Source: Paenibacillus sacheonensis
GTDB taxonomy: Bacteria > Bacillota > Bacilli > Paenibacillales > Paenibacillaceae
Reading direction: 5' to 3'
Assembly: GCF_009909195.1 (NCBI RefSeq)
Contig: NZ_JAAAMU010000016.1
Span: forward strand, 62,001-126,000
Length of the DNA: 64,000 nucleotides
Positions within the stretch are counted from its first letter, which is position 1, and each line of letters opens with the position of its first letter. Positions 1 to 9,628 of the stretch are shown in pieces. The notes under the pieces were generated by a model. That model was not told the origin of the DNA. It ran no database searches and saw nothing but the letters and a program-made list of their open reading frames with translations. Made by a program: the position numbers and the translations under genes.

Positions 1-315
1 GGCATCGGTTACGGCTTCCGCGCTCATCATCGCATCCATGACCCCCGCGTTATTGACGAGAATGTCCAGCTTGCCGAAGCTCTCGACCGCCGTGTCGATC
101 ATGCGCGCGACGTCTTCTTCGTTCGTGACGTTGACGGTGACGCCTTTGGCACTGCCGCCGGCCGAGGCGATCTCCTGCACGACCGTATCTACGGCCGAGG
201 CATTGATGTCGGCGACGACAACGCTTGCCCCTTCGCTTGCGAACAATAAGGCCATGGATTTGCCCATGCCTGATGCGGCTCCTGTGATGACTGCGCTTTT
301 CCCTTGCAATTTCAT
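1..315 (-). CDS. SDR family NAD(P)-dependent oxidoreductase (C-terminus cut by window edge)
   Basis: Short-chain dehydrogenase/reductase, cytosolic, substrate unknown. Only the first 105 or so residues are in the window and the catalytic YxxxK lies beyond it. The Rossmann glycine motif TGAASGMG is at residues 11-18, an Asp at residue 36 ends beta-2 (favours NAD over NADP in this family), and the structural NNAG motif is at residues 88-91. The ATG at 313-315 is preceded by an AGGAGG site, so the start is firm. It is divergent from the TetR-type gene at 480, which makes it a likely target of that regulator (inference). Confidence 0.93.
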   Translation of the reverse strand, partial: MKLQGKSAVITGAASGMGKSMALLFASEGASVVVADINASAVDTVVQEIASAGGSAKGVTVNVTNEEDVARMIDTAVESFGKLDILVNNAGVMDAMMSAEAVTDA

Positions 316-479
316 CTTCGTTCATCCTCCTGTCGATTGGTCGAATGGTGCGTTCATTGTGGCAATAGGGTCCAGACGCTTATAATAATAGCAATCCGTT
401 AACCGAATAGATGACATTTTCCCCGAAAATGTAGTCTCTCGACGAAGTTGGCGAACATGCGCAAGGGTGGGAACCAGGT

Positions 480-1091
480 ATGACCAAAGTCGTTCATGAA
501 TCGGATGCACGGACCGCCCGTTCGCGGAGTCAATTGAAATCGGCGCTGCTCGAGCTGCTGGGCGAGAAGCCGTTCAGCCAGATCCGAACCAAAGAAATCG
601 CCGGGCGCGCCCGTATCCATAGAGTCACCTTCTACGATCATTATGCGGCGAAGGAGGATTTGCTCGAAGAATTGATCGATGACGTACTGACGGAATATGC
701 GGACATCATCGAAAGCACGCCGAGCAATCTGATCGCCCAATGGCCGCCGATGCTGCTCGTCAAAACGATTCGGCAGTCGATCCGCCATATCGGCAAGCAC
801 GCGGAGTTTTATCGGATCCTGCTGCTGACCAACGGCGTGCCCGACCTGACGAACCGGCTGCACGATCAGATGAGCCGTTCGCTTCACGTATCGCTCGGTC
901 GAATGAGCACGAAGCATGCCGATATCGACTACGACCTGTTCATCGACTGGATCATCGGCGGCGCGATCGCGATCTATAAGCATTGGCTGCAAAGCGGCAT
1001 GAAGCAGACCGAAGAAGACATCGCGAAGCAGATGCTCCGCATCACGCTGGCCGCGGGCCAGGTATTTAACCCGCGACGAGTCATCTTGTGA
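480..1091 (+). CDS. TetR/AcrR family transcriptional regulator
   Basis: One-component repressor-type regulator of 203 residues, the normal family length. The N-terminal helix-turn-helix spans about residues 12-60 and includes the typical helix 3-4 segment with VTFYDHYAAKEDLL. The C-terminal ligand-binding half is all-helical and poorly conserved, as usual, with a WIIGGAIAIYKHWL helix seen in the DhaS/YcdC-like branch. It is transcribed away from the SDR gene; the 164-bp gap contains a TATAAT hexamer (381-386) with a weak TTGTGG 18 bp upstream. By context it probably controls the SDR gene and itself; the ligand is unknown. Confidence 0.88.
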   Translation: MTKVVHESDARTARSRSQLKSALLELLGEKPFSQIRTKEIAGRARIHRVTFYDHYAAKEDLLEELIDDVLTEYADIIESTPSNLIAQWPPMLLVKTIRQSIRHIGKHAEFYRILLLTNGVPDLTNRLHDQMSRSLHVSLGRMSTKHADIDYDLFIDWIIGGAIAIYKHWLQSGMKQTEEDIAKQMLRITLAAGQVFNPRRVIL

Positions 1092-1239
1092 ATAGGGAAG
1101 AGGAGGCATTCGTCGACCTTCTCCCCTATAAATAACGCTGCATCCGCCATCCTCTCCGTGAGTCATAACTCGCCGCCTGGCGCAGTCCAAGCACCTCATG
1201 CTTTCCCGCGCGAAGGCCGCACTCGGCGCGTTACCCCAA

Positions 1240-1284
1240 AAGAGCCGCCCGGGCGTCGAACAATCCGACGCCGAGGCGGCTCTT
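1240..1284 (-). terminator. Intrinsic terminator of the FAH-family gene
   Basis: Inverted repeat AAGAGCCGCC / GGCGGCTCTT (1240-1249 and 1275-1284) with an inner stem GGCGTCG / CGACGCC. It lies just past the stop codon of the minus-strand FAH gene and is followed by a short T-run on that strand. Confidence 0.7.
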
Positions 1285-1290
1285 CACCAT

Positions 1291-1926
1291 TTAAATCAAA
1301 TCCACATAAAGCGGTCCGAACGTCTCTTCCTTGCCGCCGGCGGCAAGCTTCAGCTCCAGCGCGTCGCCGTCCGCCAGCGGTCCGACGCCCGCAGGCGTGC
1401 CGGTGTAGATAATATCGCCGGCGCCGAGTCCCATGCGCGTGCCGATGAAGTCGATCAGCTGCTGCAGGGAGAAGATCATGTCCCGCGGCGAGCCGGATTG
1501 CACGGTCTCGTCATTCTTGAGGAGACTGAAGACGATCTCCCCGAATGCCGCCTCGCCCCCGAACGGCTGAAACGGCCCCAATACGGCTGAGCCTACGAAG
1601 CCTTTGGCCAGCAGCCATGGATGACGCTTCTCCTTCAATTGCGACTGCACGTCTCGGGCGGTCAGATCGATGCCGAGCGCGATGCCGTCGACCAGTTCGT
1701 CCACGGTCATGCCGGCCTTATAAGTCTTCCCGATGCGGGCGACAATCTCCAGCTCGTAGTGGATTTCTCCGATCGAGCCGGGCAGCGCCAGCTTGCCGCT
1801 TGCCGGATGCAGCGCGTGCGTAGGCTTGGAGAAGATCATCGGCTCCTCCGGCACGTCGTTGCCGAGCTCCTTCGCGTGCAGCGCATAATTGCGGCCGACG
1901 CAGTAAATGTTGCGAATTTCTTCCAT
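1291..1926 (-). CDS. Fumarylacetoacetate hydrolase family protein
   Basis: Member of the FAH/HpcE fold family: metal-dependent hydrolases, decarboxylases or isomerases acting on 2,4-diketo acids. At 211 residues it is a short, single-domain form. Visible features are [13 protein letters not shown] at the N-terminus, the metal-binding ExE at Glu58/Glu60 (HYELE) and the acidic ligand of the LGIDLTARD motif near Asp87, and the C-terminal [14 protein letters not shown] segment that closes the active site. The ATG (1924-1926) has an AGGAG site 10 nt upstream. It is monocistronic, with its own terminator. The substrate cannot be told from sequence; acylpyruvate or oxaloacetate are the usual ones for this class. 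Confidence 0.9.
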   Translation of the reverse strand: MEEIRNIYCVGRNYALHAKELGNDVPEEPMIFSKPTHALHPASGKLALPGSIGEIHYELEIVARIGKTYKAGMTVDELVDGIALGIDLTARDVQSQLKEKRHPWLLAKGFVGSAVLGPFQPFGGEAAFGEIVFSLLKNDETVQSGSPRDMIFSLQQLIDFIGTRMGLGAGDIIYTGTPAGVGPLADGDALELKLAAGGKEETFGPLYVDLI

Positions 1927-2117
1927 GATTCATATGCTCCTTCGCTTACGAGGTCTGTTTTTCCATCATGCCCTAATGATAGCACGAGAGGGGGGCAAAC
2001 TTCATATCCGATCGTCGGCACCTTAAAAAAGCAAACCTCATCCCTTGATTTCGCGCATTGTTGAAAACCGGTTGGTACATGATAATAAGCGTATATTAAC
2101 CCAAGGGGGATTTAAAG

Positions 2118-3488
2118 ATGGTTAAAAAGTCCACAAAAACGGCCGCAATCGCTCTGACCGCGGCAACACTGCTGCTAGGCGCGACGGCATGCGGCAGCAA
2201 AAACAACGATAACAACACGAATACCGGCAATGCAGGCACGAACGCCGGTACGAACGCAGGCACCAACGCAGGCACGAACGCAGGCGCCAGCGACGAGAAA
2301 GTGACGATCAATTTCCAAAACATCTACCCGGATCCGGCGACCCCTTCATACAAAATGCTTCACGCGATCGTGGACCAATACCAAAAAGATCACCCGAACG
2401 TGAAGATCGAGCTCGAATCGATGAATACGGACCAACAAAAGTTGAAATTGAAGACGCAAGCGGCTTCCAACACAGTGCCGGACATCACGATCGTTAACCC
2501 GTCCGCTCAATTGCAGCCTTACCTCAAGGTGCTTGCTCCGCTGAACGACATGATCGATAAGAACGGCCTCAAAGACACGTTCCAAAAAGGCCTGCTCGAC
2601 TACTACAGCGCTGACGGCAACACGTACGCCTTGCCTGACGGCAATAACATCGAAGTTGTCTACTACAATAAAGACCTGTTCGCGCAAGCGGGCATCACGG
2701 CTCCTCCGACGACGTTCGATGAATTCTTGGCGGACGTGAAAGCATTGCGCGCGAAAAACATCACGCCGATCGCCGAAGGCGAGAAAGACTCCTGGACGGG
2801 TTCGTTCCTGTTCATGAACATCCTGCTTCGCACGAACAACGGCCCAGGCTTCCTGAAAGACGTCAATGACGGCAAGAAAACGTTCAAAGATCCAGCGTTC
2901 ATCGAAGCCGTAACGGCCATGCAAGATCTGATCCAAGCGAAAGCCTTCGAAGAAGGCGCAACGTCCATCGATTACAATACGGGCGGCAACATCTTCAAGA
3001 CAGGCAAAGCGGCTATGATGATCATGGGTACTTGGGAAACCGGCGCGGTCGACTCTTCGGCTGTAGGTCCTAAAGTAGGCGTATTCAAATTCCCGACGGT
3101 CAACGGCAAAGGCGATCCGGACGAATTCATGCTGGCGCCAGGATCCGCATTCGCGGTCTCCGCGAACAGCAAGCACCTGCAAGCAACGAAGGATTTCCTG
3201 AACTACTTCATGACGGAAATGCCGAAGAAACAATTCGAACTGAAGAACGCAGTCGGCAGCGGCCAAATCATCACAGGCGACTTCAAAGCAGCCGGCTACT
3301 CGCAACTGGCGCAAGACGTGCTTGAAATGTTCAAAAGCCAAAAAGGCGGCGACATCGCGTTCGATAACACGATGAAACCGGCCATCGCGCAAGCTCACCT
3401 CAGCAGCATCCAGAACATGTTCGTCCAAAAGGTTGATCCGGCTGCCGTAGCTGCCGAGCACCAATCCGCATTCGACGCAAACAAGTAA
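2118..3488 (+). CDS. Carbohydrate ABC transporter substrate-binding lipoprotein (CUT1, family 1)
   Basis: Extracellular sugar-binding receptor of an ABC importer, membrane-anchored as a lipoprotein. The signal peptide ends in lipobox GATAC with Cys25; a low-complexity linker of GTNA repeats (residues about 35-57, encoded by 12-bp direct repeats at 2227-2285) follows, then a SBP_bac_1 fold. The 456-residue length is normal. An AAGGGGG site precedes the ATG. It heads a run of binding protein, permease, permease, histidine kinase and response regulator, so the two-component pair probably senses the same sugar. The sugar itself cannot be assigned. Confidence 0.93.
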   Translation: MVKKSTKTAAIALTAATLLLGATACGSKNNDNNTNTGNAGTNAGTNAGTNAGTNAGASDEKVTINFQNIYPDPATPSYKMLHAIVDQYQKDHPNVKIELESMNTDQQKLKLKTQAASNTVPDITIVNPSAQLQPYLKVLAPLNDMIDKNGLKDTFQKGLLDYYSADGNTYALPDGNNIEVVYYNKDLFAQAGITAPPTTFDEFLADVKALRAKNITPIAEGEKDSWTGSFLFMNILLRTNNGPGFLKDVNDGKKTFKDPAFIEAVTAMQDLIQAKAFEEGATSIDYNTGGNIFKTGKAAMMIMGTWETGAVDSSAVGPKVGVFKFPTVNGKGDPDEFMLAPGSAFAVSANSKHLQATKDFLNYFMTEMPKKQFELKNAVGSGQIITGDFKAAGYSQLAQDVLEMFKSQKGGDIAFDNTMKPAIAQAHLSSIQNMFVQKVDPAAVAAEHQSAFDANK

Positions 3489-3516
3489 GAATCGTCTGAA
3501 ACGCACCGTAGTCGGT

Positions 3517-3602
3517 GGCGGGCAAGTCGCTTCGGCGGCTCAGCCCGCCGATTGACTTTGTTCGACGAAGCAGCATCGCGGCGGGCTATACTAAGCCGCG
3601 AT
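3517..3602 (+). other. Two stem-loops between binding-protein and permease genes
   Basis: Two hairpins, GGCGGGC/GCCCGCC (3517-3523 with 3543-3549) and ATCGCGGC/GCCGCGAT (3575-3582 with 3595-3602), sit between the binding-protein stop and the permease start. Neither is followed by a T-run. Similar intercistronic stems in sugar ABC operons protect or attenuate the mRNA so that the binding protein is made in excess; that role is inferred here. Confidence 0.5.
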
Positions 3603-3642
3603 CGTTGCTTCATACTTTTTCATGAATCAGGAGGCAACCCCA

Positions 3643-4533
3643 GTGAATGTTTTAAAAGTACCGGCCCGCACAATCGCTGTATTCGTCCTGCCGTGTCTAC
3701 TTATTTACATCGGTCTCGTGTTTGTTCCCATTATCGTATCCGTTTACGACAGCACGTTGAATTGGGACGGCATCAATACGGCGAAGCACATCGGGATCGA
3801 TAACTTTAAGACGATGTTCGCGCACGATGCGAATTTCTGGCCAGCCGTCCGCCATACTTTGATGTACGCCGTCTTCTCCATGCTTGAAATTCCGATTTGC
3901 TTGTTTGTCGCGGCACTGATGAACCGCTACGTCAAGAAGGCAAACACGCTCGTATCCATCTATTTCGTCCCTGTTATTTTATCCACCGTTATCATCGGCC
4001 AATTGTGGAAAACGGTCTATAATCCGGCTGAAATGGGCGGTATGCTCAATGGCATTCTGAATTCGATCGGTCTTGACAGCTGGACGCGCAGCTGGCTCAC
4101 GGAGCCGAAAATCGCGATGTATTGCTTGTATGTCGTATCGTTGTGGCAGTATTTCGGTTATCACCTGCTTATTCAATTCACGGGCGTTCAGAACATCCCG
4201 CAAGAAGTATACGAGGCGGCCAAGATCGACGGCGCCGAAGGCTTCAAATCCGACTGGTACATCACGTATCCGATGGCGGTTCCGATCTTCAAAATTTCTA
4301 TCGTACTCGCGTTTATCGGCTCTTTGCAGTCGTTCGACCTCGTATGGGTCATGACTGGCGGCGGTCCCGCGCACGCGACGGACACGATTGCGACGCTCAT
4401 GTACACGAGCTCCTTCTCGTCTAATCAATACGGGTACGGAAGCGCGATCGCGACGTTCCTCGTTGTTATGTGTCTGGTTGTTACGGTCATTATCAACGCC
4501 GTGTTCAAAAAAGTCGAAGCGAAGTACAGCTAG
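3643..4533 (+). CDS. Carbohydrate ABC transporter permease (MalF-type)
   Basis: Integral membrane subunit of the sugar importer, 296 residues with six predicted transmembrane segments. The cytoplasmic EAA loop that contacts the ATPase is visible as YEAAKIDGAEGFKSDW. I chose the GTG at 3643 because an AGGAGG site (3629-3634) sits 8 nt upstream; the in-frame ATG at 3622 overlaps that site. No ATPase is encoded nearby, as is usual for CUT1 systems of Gram-positives that share MsmX/MsmK-type ATPases. Partner of the next gene. Confidence 0.92.
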   Translation: MNVLKVPARTIAVFVLPCLLIYIGLVFVPIIVSVYDSTLNWDGINTAKHIGIDNFKTMFAHDANFWPAVRHTLMYAVFSMLEIPICLFVAALMNRYVKKANTLVSIYFVPVILSTVIIGQLWKTVYNPAEMGGMLNGILNSIGLDSWTRSWLTEPKIAMYCLYVVSLWQYFGYHLLIQFTGVQNIPQEVYEAAKIDGAEGFKSDWYITYPMAVPIFKISIVLAFIGSLQSFDLVWVMTGGGPAHATDTIATLMYTSSFSSNQYGYGSAIATFLVVMCLVVTVIINAVFKKVEAKYS

Positions 4534-4550
4534 AAGGGAGAACGGCAATC

Positions 4551-5375
4551 ATGAAGGCAATTTCAAAATGGGTCGTGTACCTGCTTCTGGCGATCCTCGT
4601 TATTACGCAAATTTATCCATTGTTCTGGCTCGTTCTATACTCGCTTAAAACGAACGATCAGATTCTCGGCGGCAGCTTCTTCTCGATGCCGACGACGCCG
4701 CAATGGGCTAACTATAAAGCCGCCTACACGAGCGGACATTACTTGCAATATCTCGGCAACAGCGTGCTTGTCACTTGCGTGACGCTGCTGTGCGTCATCG
4801 TATTCAGTTCCATGGTCGCGTACGCGATTTCGCGCTTCAAATGGAAGTACGGCCCGGTCGTCACGCTTATCTTCTTGATGGGCATGATGATTCCGATGTC
4901 GGCGACCTTGCTGCCGCTGATGGTCATCTTCAAAAACATTCATATCCTGGATACCCGTTGGGCGCTCATCCTGCCGTATATCGCCTTCTCGACGCCGATC
5001 TCGGTCTTCATCCTGAGCGGCTTCATGCGCGGCATTCCGGCCGAAATCGAAGAGTCTGCCTTCATGGACGGCGCCAGCGTGTACCGGATCTTCCGCAGCA
5101 TTATCCTGCCGGTATCGGTGCCGCCGATCATGACGGTCATCATCCTGACCTTCATTACGATATGGAACGAATATATCATGGCCGCGACCTTCATCTCGTC
5201 GGAGAAGTTGAAAACTCTCCCGTTCGGCATCTATACGTTTGTCAGCCAGTACAACGTCAACTACGGCGCAATCGGCGCATTCCTTATCCTCGGCGCGCTG
5301 CCTGTCCTGCTCGTGTACTTCATTCTTTCCGAACGAATTACGAAAGGTATGGTCGCGGGAGCGGTTAAAGGTTAA
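4551..5375 (+). CDS. Carbohydrate ABC transporter permease (MalG-type)
   Basis: Second membrane subunit of the importer, 274 residues, six predicted transmembrane helices, EAA loop EESAFMDGASVYRIF followed by ILPVSVP. The ATG at 4551 has an AAGGGAG site and is 17 nt past the previous stop, so the two permeases are cotranscribed and probably translated in similar amounts. An upstream in-frame extension to 4470 overlaps the preceding gene and has no ribosome site. Confidence 0.92.
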   Translation: MKAISKWVVYLLLAILVITQIYPLFWLVLYSLKTNDQILGGSFFSMPTTPQWANYKAAYTSGHYLQYLGNSVLVTCVTLLCVIVFSSMVAYAISRFKWKYGPVVTLIFLMGMMIPMSATLLPLMVIFKNIHILDTRWALILPYIAFSTPISVFILSGFMRGIPAEIEESAFMDGASVYRIFRSIILPVSVPPIMTVIILTFITIWNEYIMAATFISSEKLKTLPFGIYTFVSQYNVNYGAIGAFLILGALPVLLVYFILSERITKGMVAGAVKG

Positions 5376-5424
5376 ACTTAAAGGGTTATGTACAGAGTGA
5401 AGCATAAAGGGTTAGCAAGAAGCA

Positions 5425-7284
5425 ATGCTGCCTCGGAAAGGCGGTAAAGGCGTGACGCGCGGTTTTCATTCCATCCAATATCGACTGTTCGTGCTTTTCC
5501 TGGTGAGCATGTCCGCGATCGTGCTTACGGTCAGCGTCTTATACTACAATCGAACGACGGTGCAATTTCATGAGAAGATCAGCAGCCTCTCGAAGCAGAA
5601 CGTATCGCAGACGGCGGGCCTGTTCGATCTTCTTCTGAAAGGGTATGACAGCTTATCCAAATCCGTCACCGGCAATACCGACCTTACCCGCATATTGAGC
5701 AATCCTCAAATCGACAGCCCCGCTGTCGATTATTTTAATGAGCAGGCGATTACCAATATATTGGGCACCGCTTTTTTGTCGCAGGAAGACATCATCGGCA
5801 TTCATGTGCTGACGGAAAAAGGGAAAGTCTATAATTACGGGAATTATGCCAATGTCATTAATCCGGATTACAAGACGACCGGCTGGTATGGCATGATTGC
5901 GGCTTCGACCGGCGACATGCAGTGGCTCGGCGTGTTCGATCACTCGATCATCGACCAAGTCGATGACCGCGACGTGTTCGCGTTCGGGCGTCCGATCTAC
6001 GATCTCAACAATCATCAACCGATCGGCGTGGCTTTGTTCGAGACGGACCCGCAGGCGATCACCGCCGCAATGGACAATTTGAAGCTCGGCGCGCACAGCG
6101 AGGTTTTCCTGATGAACAGCAAGGGAGATATCATATCCACGACGGCGTACCATTGGGATCCCGCTTGGCTGTCGAGCCTGCCGCGTCCGAAGAACGGCGT
6201 GCCGGTCGTCGAGGAGCATGACAAACAGCTGGTCGTCGCCTCGCAGCTGCCGTTCGCGGATTGGACGGTGCTCAGCGTGACGCCGAACCGGGACCTGAAC
6301 GTGGAGCTGACGGAGACGAAGCGATTCCTGATCATCGTCGGCGCCATTCTCGTCGTGGTCTCGGTGCTGCTTGCGACGATCTTCTCGCGCACGCTCTCGT
6401 CGCCGCTGAAGCGGCTGATCTCGGAGATGAAGCAGGTCGAAATCGGAAATTTCCGCGGCTCGCTTAACGTGACCTCCTATCGGGAAATCAACATCTTGGT
6501 CGCGTCCTTCAATCAGATGGTTAACCATATCGCGGAGCTGATCGAGCGCGTGAAGGTCTCCTCGATCAGCGAGAAGAACGCGGAGCTGCAGGCGCTGCAA
6601 TCGCAGGTCAATCCGCATTTTCTGTACAACACGCTCGATATGATTTATTGGATGCTCGACGAGAAAGGGCATGATCGTCTCGGCGAGGTCGTGCTCTCGC
6701 TGTCCCGGTTGTTCCGCTACAGCAGCCACTGGGTGGACGGCGCCGCCGTCACGCTGCGTCAAGAGACGGAGCAGATCCAGCATTACTTGAACATCATCGT
6801 CACGCGCCTGGAGGGAAGGTTGACGGTCCACGTGGACGTCGGCGAGCCGTGGATGAGCATCCCGCTGCCCAAGATGACGCTGCAGCCCGTCATCGAGAAC
6901 GCCGTGAAGCACGGCCTGGAGCCGATTGTCGATCGTCCCGGCGTGCTGCGCGTCTACACGGAAGAGGAGGAACGTCAGCTGCGCATCCTGGTCGAAGATA
7001 ACGGTATCGGCATGGATGCGGGGACGCTGCAGGCGCTGAACGAAAGCCTGGAACGCGCGAAGGACGATACGGCCTCGGACGTGAACGAAGAGTCGGAACG
7101 CCGGGAGGGGGGCATCGGTCTCGTCAACTTGCAGCGGCGTATCCAGCATATGTTCGGCGAAGCGTACGGGATCGAATTAAGAAGCGAGCCTAACCGGGGG
7201 ACGACGGCGATCATTACGATTCCGCTCCTGCCCCAGAAGGAAGGAGGCGCTGCACTTGGCAGTGAATATCCTCATCGCGGATGA
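5425..7284 (+). CDS. Sensor histidine kinase, YesM family (Cache-HAMP-His_kinase-HATPase)
   Basis: Membrane sensor kinase of 619 residues. Order: transmembrane helix near 15-37, large extracellular Cache-type sensor (about 40-295), second helix (about 300-322), HAMP, then the YesM-type phosphoacceptor region with SQVNPHFLYN (His398) and an HATPase domain with VIENAVKHG, EDNGIGMD and GGIGLVNLQ boxes. The ATG at 5425 has only a weak ribosome site; GTG 5452, 7 nt after GGAAAGGCGG, is a credible alternative start. It follows the sugar permeases and overlaps the response regulator, so it likely controls this importer. Confidence 0.92.
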   Translation: MLPRKGGKGVTRGFHSIQYRLFVLFLVSMSAIVLTVSVLYYNRTTVQFHEKISSLSKQNVSQTAGLFDLLLKGYDSLSKSVTGNTDLTRILSNPQIDSPAVDYFNEQAITNILGTAFLSQEDIIGIHVLTEKGKVYNYGNYANVINPDYKTTGWYGMIAASTGDMQWLGVFDHSIIDQVDDRDVFAFGRPIYDLNNHQPIGVALFETDPQAITAAMDNLKLGAHSEVFLMNSKGDIISTTAYHWDPAWLSSLPRPKNGVPVVEEHDKQLVVASQLPFADWTVLSVTPNRDLNVELTETKRFLIIVGAILVVVSVLLATIFSRTLSSPLKRLISEMKQVEIGNFRGSLNVTSYREINILVASFNQMVNHIAELIERVKVSSISEKNAELQALQSQVNPHFLYNTLDMIYWMLDEKGHDRLGEVVLSLSRLFRYSSHWVDGAAVTLRQETEQIQHYLNIIVTRLEGRLTVHVDVGEPWMSIPLPKMTLQPVIENAVKHGLEPIVDRPGVLRVYTEEEERQLRILVEDNGIGMDAGTLQALNESLERAKDDTASDVNEESERREGGIGLVNLQRRIQHMFGEAYGIELRSEPNRGTTAIITIPLLPQKEGGAALGSEYPHRG

Positions 7285-8437
7285 CGAAAGCGTCATTCGG
7301 GAAGGTGTAAAACGAACCATCAACCGGGCTTTTCCCGACTATATCATTCATCTGGCCGGCTCTGCGGAAGAGGCGGTCGGTATCATAGACGCGCAGCCCG
7401 TCGATATCGTGCTGACGGATATTTTAATGCCCGGCATCAACGGACTGGAATTCATGAAGATGTCGCGGCGTAAATATCCGCATGTGAAATGGGTCGTGAT
7501 CTCGGCGCATTCCGAGTTCTCGTATGCCCAGGAGGCGGTGCGGCTCGGCGCGCGCGACTATCTCTTGAAGCCGATCGGGAAGCAGCGGCTCGTCGAGCTG
7601 ATGGAGCAGCTTGCCGAGGAGACCAAGACGGAGACGGAGCTGTCTCGCGAGGGCGATCTCTTGAAGCGGAATCTGAAATATCTCCGCGAGGCGGTCTTCC
7701 AGCGGCTTGCTTCGGGGCTGGATATCGGGAATATCGATATTGCGCCCGTATTCGAGGCTTATCCGGAATTCCATCTCGTGATGACGCATATCGAAGAGGC
7801 CGTCAAATCGGTTCATCTCGAGCATTTCATCATCGAGAACGTCCTGTCGGAGCTGGTGGACCGGCATGGCGAGGGGTTCGTCGTCAATTTCGACCGGCAG
7901 AGCCTGCTGGCCATCGTCCATTTCAAGGACGCGGCCGAGGAAGAGGCGATGCTGGCGGAGCTGCGGACGCATCTCGGCCATTATTTGAAGCTGCCGTTCC
8001 GGATCTCGCACTCCGGCAACATAACGGACGTTCACGACATTGCCTCGGAAGTGAAGCGGCTCCGCCAGGCCTCCTCCGTTCCCGGCTTGGAGCGCGGCGA
8101 AGGCAGCGATCGCGCGATCGAGGTCGCCCTGCAGTATTTGAAGGCGCATTACAACGAGGAGCTGTCGCTGGAGAAGGTGGCGTCCGTCGTGTTTCTCAAT
8201 CCCATCTACTTCAGCCAGCTGTTCAAGCAGAAGACGGGGCAGGGGTACAAGGACTACGTCATCAGCCTGCGCATCGAGCAGGCGAAGGAGCTGCTGCGGC
8301 AGCACGGCCTGAAGCTTGCGGATATCGCGGAGCGGATCGGCTACGGCGACGTGCGCCACTTCACGCAGGTGTTCCGCAAGAAGACGAATGTGACGCCTAC
8401 GGAGTATCGTCAGATGATCTTCGCGGAGCGGGGGTAA
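7256..8437 (+). CDS. AraC-type response regulator, YesN family
   Basis: Transcription factor of 393 residues: receiver domain at 1-120 with acidic pocket Asp9/Asp10, phosphoacceptor Asp55 (VLTDILMP) and Lys in DYLLKPI; a variable linker domain; two AraC helix-turn-helix motifs in the last 100 residues (EKVASVVFLNPIYFSQLFKQ and ADIAERIGYGDVRHFTQVF). I accept the TTG start at 7256 because AAGGAGG lies 8 nt upstream. It overlaps the kinase gene by 29 bp, showing translational coupling. Expected to activate the importer genes upstream in response to kinase signalling. Confidence 0.93.
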   Translation: MAVNILIADDESVIREGVKRTINRAFPDYIIHLAGSAEEAVGIIDAQPVDIVLTDILMPGINGLEFMKMSRRKYPHVKWVVISAHSEFSYAQEAVRLGARDYLLKPIGKQRLVELMEQLAEETKTETELSREGDLLKRNLKYLREAVFQRLASGLDIGNIDIAPVFEAYPEFHLVMTHIEEAVKSVHLEHFIIENVLSELVDRHGEGFVVNFDRQSLLAIVHFKDAAEEEAMLAELRTHLGHYLKLPFRISHSGNITDVHDIASEVKRLRQASSVPGLERGEGSDRAIEVALQYLKAHYNEELSLEKVASVVFLNPIYFSQLFKQKTGQGYKDYVISLRIEQAKELLRQHGLKLADIAERIGYGDVRHFTQVFRKKTNVTPTEYRQMIFAERG

Positions 8438-8463
8438 GGGGAGGTTCCCCCCTGTGACCCCCT

Positions 8464-8590
8464 CTTTTCACTTCAACCTTTCAACCTGCAAACCTTTAAA
8501 GCTTAAACTTGCAAACCTTTAAACCTACAAACCTTTAAACCTACAAACCTTTAAAGCTTCAAGCTCTTAAACCTTCAAATCTTCAGGCTC
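8464..8590. repeat. AT-rich low-complexity direct repeats
   Basis: Imperfect short direct repeats of about 16 bp built on AAACCTTTAAACCTAC, at least four copies in a row, followed by a CCCCCTT-GCCT-AAGGGGG hairpin (about 8621-8638). There is no coding signal. It borders the 191-bp array. Confidence 0.75.
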
Positions 8591-8639
8591 ATGTCAAGGG
8601 CGTTTCACAACCCCCTAAATCCCCCTTGCCTAAGGGGGA

Positions 8640-9572
8640 CCCCAGGGACGCCGTCCCTGGACCCGGATGTGGCGCGCCTGCAGCGGGGCCGTCTTCGAAC
8701 ATTCGTTTGAGGAGGGCTCGTTTTCGTCTGCCTGGGCAGACACACTTTACGTGCGGCGTGCTTTCTTTACTTGGTGCCTGATGTTGGTAGGTCGCGCACG
8801 TGCCGTGCGCGACCTACCCCTTGCCTGAGACCCCAGGGACTCCGTCCCTGGACCCGGGTTTGGCGCGCCTGCAGCGGGGCTGTCTTCGAACTTGCGTTTG
8901 AGGAGGGCTCGTTTTCGTTTGCTTGGGCAGACACACTTTACGTTTGGCTTGCTTCCTCTACTTGGTGCCTGATGTTGGTAGGTCTCGCACGTGCCGTGCG
9001 CGACCTACCCCTTGCCTGAGACCCCAGGGACTCCGTCCCTGGACCCGGGATGTGGCGTGCCTGCAGCGGGGCCTCTTCGAACTTGCGTTTGAGGAGGGCT
9101 CGTTTTCGTCTGCTTGGGCAGACACACTTTACGTTTGGCTTGCTTCCTCTACTTGGTGCCTGATGTGGTAGGTCGCGCACGTGCCGTGCGCGACCTACCC
9201 CTTGCCTAAGACCCCAGAGACTCCGTCCCTGACCCGGGTTTGGCGCGCCTGCTGCGGGGGCCGTCTTCGAACTTGCGTTTGAGGAGGGCTCGTTTTCGTC
9301 TGCTTGGGCAGACACACTTTACGTTTGGCTTGCTTCCTCTACTTGGTGCCTGATGTTGGTAGGTCGCGCACGTGCCGTGCGGGACCTACCCCTTGCCTAA
9401 GACCCCAGGGACTCCGTCCCTGGACCCGGGTTTGGCGTGCCTGCAGCGGGGCCTCTTCGAACTTGCGTTTGAGGAGGGCTCGTTTTCGTCTGCTTGGGCA
9501 GACACACTTTACGTTTGGCTTGCTTCCTCTACTTGGTGCCTGATGTTGGTAGGTCGCGCACGTGCCGTGCGC
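8640..9572. repeat. Five tandem copies of a 190-191-bp intergenic repeat
   Basis: Units begin with CCCCAGGGA at 8640, 8831, 9022, 9212 and 9403, a constant period of 190-191 bp, with only scattered substitutions between copies. Each unit holds three inverted repeats: CCAGGGAC-TCC-GTCCCTGG, GTCTGC-TTGG-GCAGAC, and AGGTCGCGCAC-GTGCC-GTGCGCGACCT. The last copy breaks off inside its final palindrome at about 9572. Open frames across the array exist in several registers on both strands, lack ribosome sites and merely repeat the unit, so I do not call genes. Confidence 0.93.
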
Positions 9573-9628
9573 TGCTTCCTGTGAATCAAAGTACGCCTGG
9601 TTTAGGTCTTCTTTTGTACCAACTAGGA

